Shown piece after piece: positions 31,337 through 32,011 of a DNA stretch of 32,011 nt. Position 1 is the stretch's first letter. Every line of letters begins with the position of its first letter. Location of the stretch: the NCBI GenBank assembly GCA_009841075.1, contig VXMP01000047.1, positions 1 through 32,011 of the forward strand, read 5' to 3'. The notes below the pieces were generated by a model, which had not been told where the DNA came from, ran no database searches, and worked only from the letters and a program-made list of their open reading frames with translations. Position numbers and translations under genes: made by a program. Source of the DNA: Acidimicrobiia bacterium (GTDB taxonomy: Bacteria; Actinomycetota; Acidimicrobiia; Spongiisociales; Spongiisociaceae).

Positions 31337-32011
31337 GTGAGTTCTCAGCGGCCCGTATTAAGGCATGAGCACCCTATCTCGATCGCGCATCGAGGGTCAG
31401 GGATTCTTTGGCCGGAGAACACCATGGCCGCCTTTCAAGGGGCGGTTGAACTGGGGTTCAGATATCTGGAGACCGATTTGCAGATCACCAAGGACGGGGT
31501 GTTGGTGACCATCCATGACCCCACGGTGGATCGCACCACCGACGGGAGCGGGCGGGTGTCAGACTTCACTTTGGCCGAGCTACAGAACCTTGACGCGGGC
31601 TACCGGTTCGAACAGAACGGGGAATATCCGTATCGAGGGCGGGATATACGGATACCCACCCTGGAGGAGCTGGCCACCACCTTTCTGCACTGCCTGTTCA
31701 CACTGGATTTGAAGAGCAACGGAATGGAGGAGCCGCTGGTCGCCCTGATCGATCGGCTGGACTTGTGGGAGCGGGTGATCGTGGGTTCGTTCAGCAGCGC
31801 CCGTTTGCGCAGGTTCCGTTCGCTGACCGATGGTCGGGCGGCTACCTCGGCCGGTCCGGCGGAAATCCTTCGGTTCGTCGGCGCGGTGCGGTCCCATCTT
31901 CCCTTCCGTCCTCGGGCCGATTCCTTTCAGGTGCCGGTCAAAGATCGGGGCGTAACCATCGTGAATCCGGCCACGGTTAAAAGAGCCCGTGAGCTTGGGA
32001 TACCTCTAATA
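31337..32011 (+). CDS. Glycerophosphodiester phosphodiesterase, 3' end outside the window
   Basis: A partial frame starting at GTG 31337, about 10 nt after GAGGG, and open to the last base. Visible motifs of the GDPD TIM barrel are IAHRG (His18-Arg19), PENT (26-29), ETD (Glu45, Asp47) and IHDPTVDRTT (His60). A further LDLKSN strand lies near residue 120. The enzyme hydrolyses glycerophosphodiesters to glycerol-3-phosphate and an alcohol. No signal peptide is visible, so it is probably cytosolic. At least 225 residues are present. Only 22 nt separate it from the preceding operon, so co-transcription is possible but the functional link is weak. Confidence 0.9.
   Translation, partial: MSSQRPVLRHEHPISIAHRGSGILWPENTMAAFQGAVELGFRYLETDLQITKDGVLVTIHDPTVDRTTDGSGRVSDFTLAELQNLDAGYRFEQNGEYPYRGRDIRIPTLEELATTFLHCLFTLDLKSNGMEEPLVALIDRLDLWERVIVGSFSSARLRRFRSLTDGRAATSAGPAEILRFVGAVRSHLPFRPRADSFQVPVKDRGVTIVNPATVKRARELGIPLI

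Noticed and set aside
1-32011. CRISPR arrays, tRNA/rRNA genes, insertion sequences
   Set aside because: No regularly spaced repeats, cloverleaf-like segments or transposase/integrase motifs were recognised on either strand by reading; short tRNAs could still be missed without a scan.

Overview
This GC-rich, gene-dense 32 kb window looks like chromosome from a high-GC bacterium, most likely an actinobacterium (possibly Acidimicrobiia). The evidence is the composition, GTG/TTG starts, a STAS/PP2C/HATPase partner-switching set, a MocR regulator and a GcvT-fused FAD oxidoreductase. The assignment is an inference; no rRNA or other taxonomic marker is present, and I saw no tRNA, CRISPR array, transposase or integrase.

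Region 1 (1-7.5 kb) is housekeeping and signalling. deoD (purine nucleoside phosphorylase) faces a small membrane protein. A five-gene operon follows: STAS protein, receiver-PP2C phosphatase, HATPase anti-sigma-like kinase, LivK-like lipoprotein and a TorS-like histidine kinase. Read together it resembles one complete chain from an extracytoplasmic binding protein, through a two-component relay, to a partner switch. A two-helix membrane protein gene converges on its 3' end.

Region 2 (7.6-26.3 kb) is a layered defence island interrupted by two core genes. In order it holds: a broken AAA ATPase and truncated DUF4276 effector; a small membrane protein; an orphan antitoxin; a XhoI/PaeR7I-like restriction enzyme with its methyltransferase, placed directly behind aat; the core genes aat and a MocR/PdxR-like regulator; a Type III-like res/mod pair; an XRE-ImmA metallopeptidase regulator with a perfect 30-bp palindrome upstream; a small ORF; a third restriction-modification pair carrying three single-base deletions; a Kv-type channel with an abnormal selectivity filter; and a DUF262/DUF1524 (GmrSD-like) nuclease. 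Intact and decaying systems lie side by side.

Region 3 (26.4-32 kb) is catabolic: a class III aminotransferase, alanine dehydrogenase and a dimethylglycine/sarcosine dehydrogenase-like FAD-GcvT protein in one operon, then a glycerophosphodiester phosphodiesterase cut by the window end. The first two fit together as transamination of an amine onto pyruvate and regeneration of pyruvate with release of ammonium.
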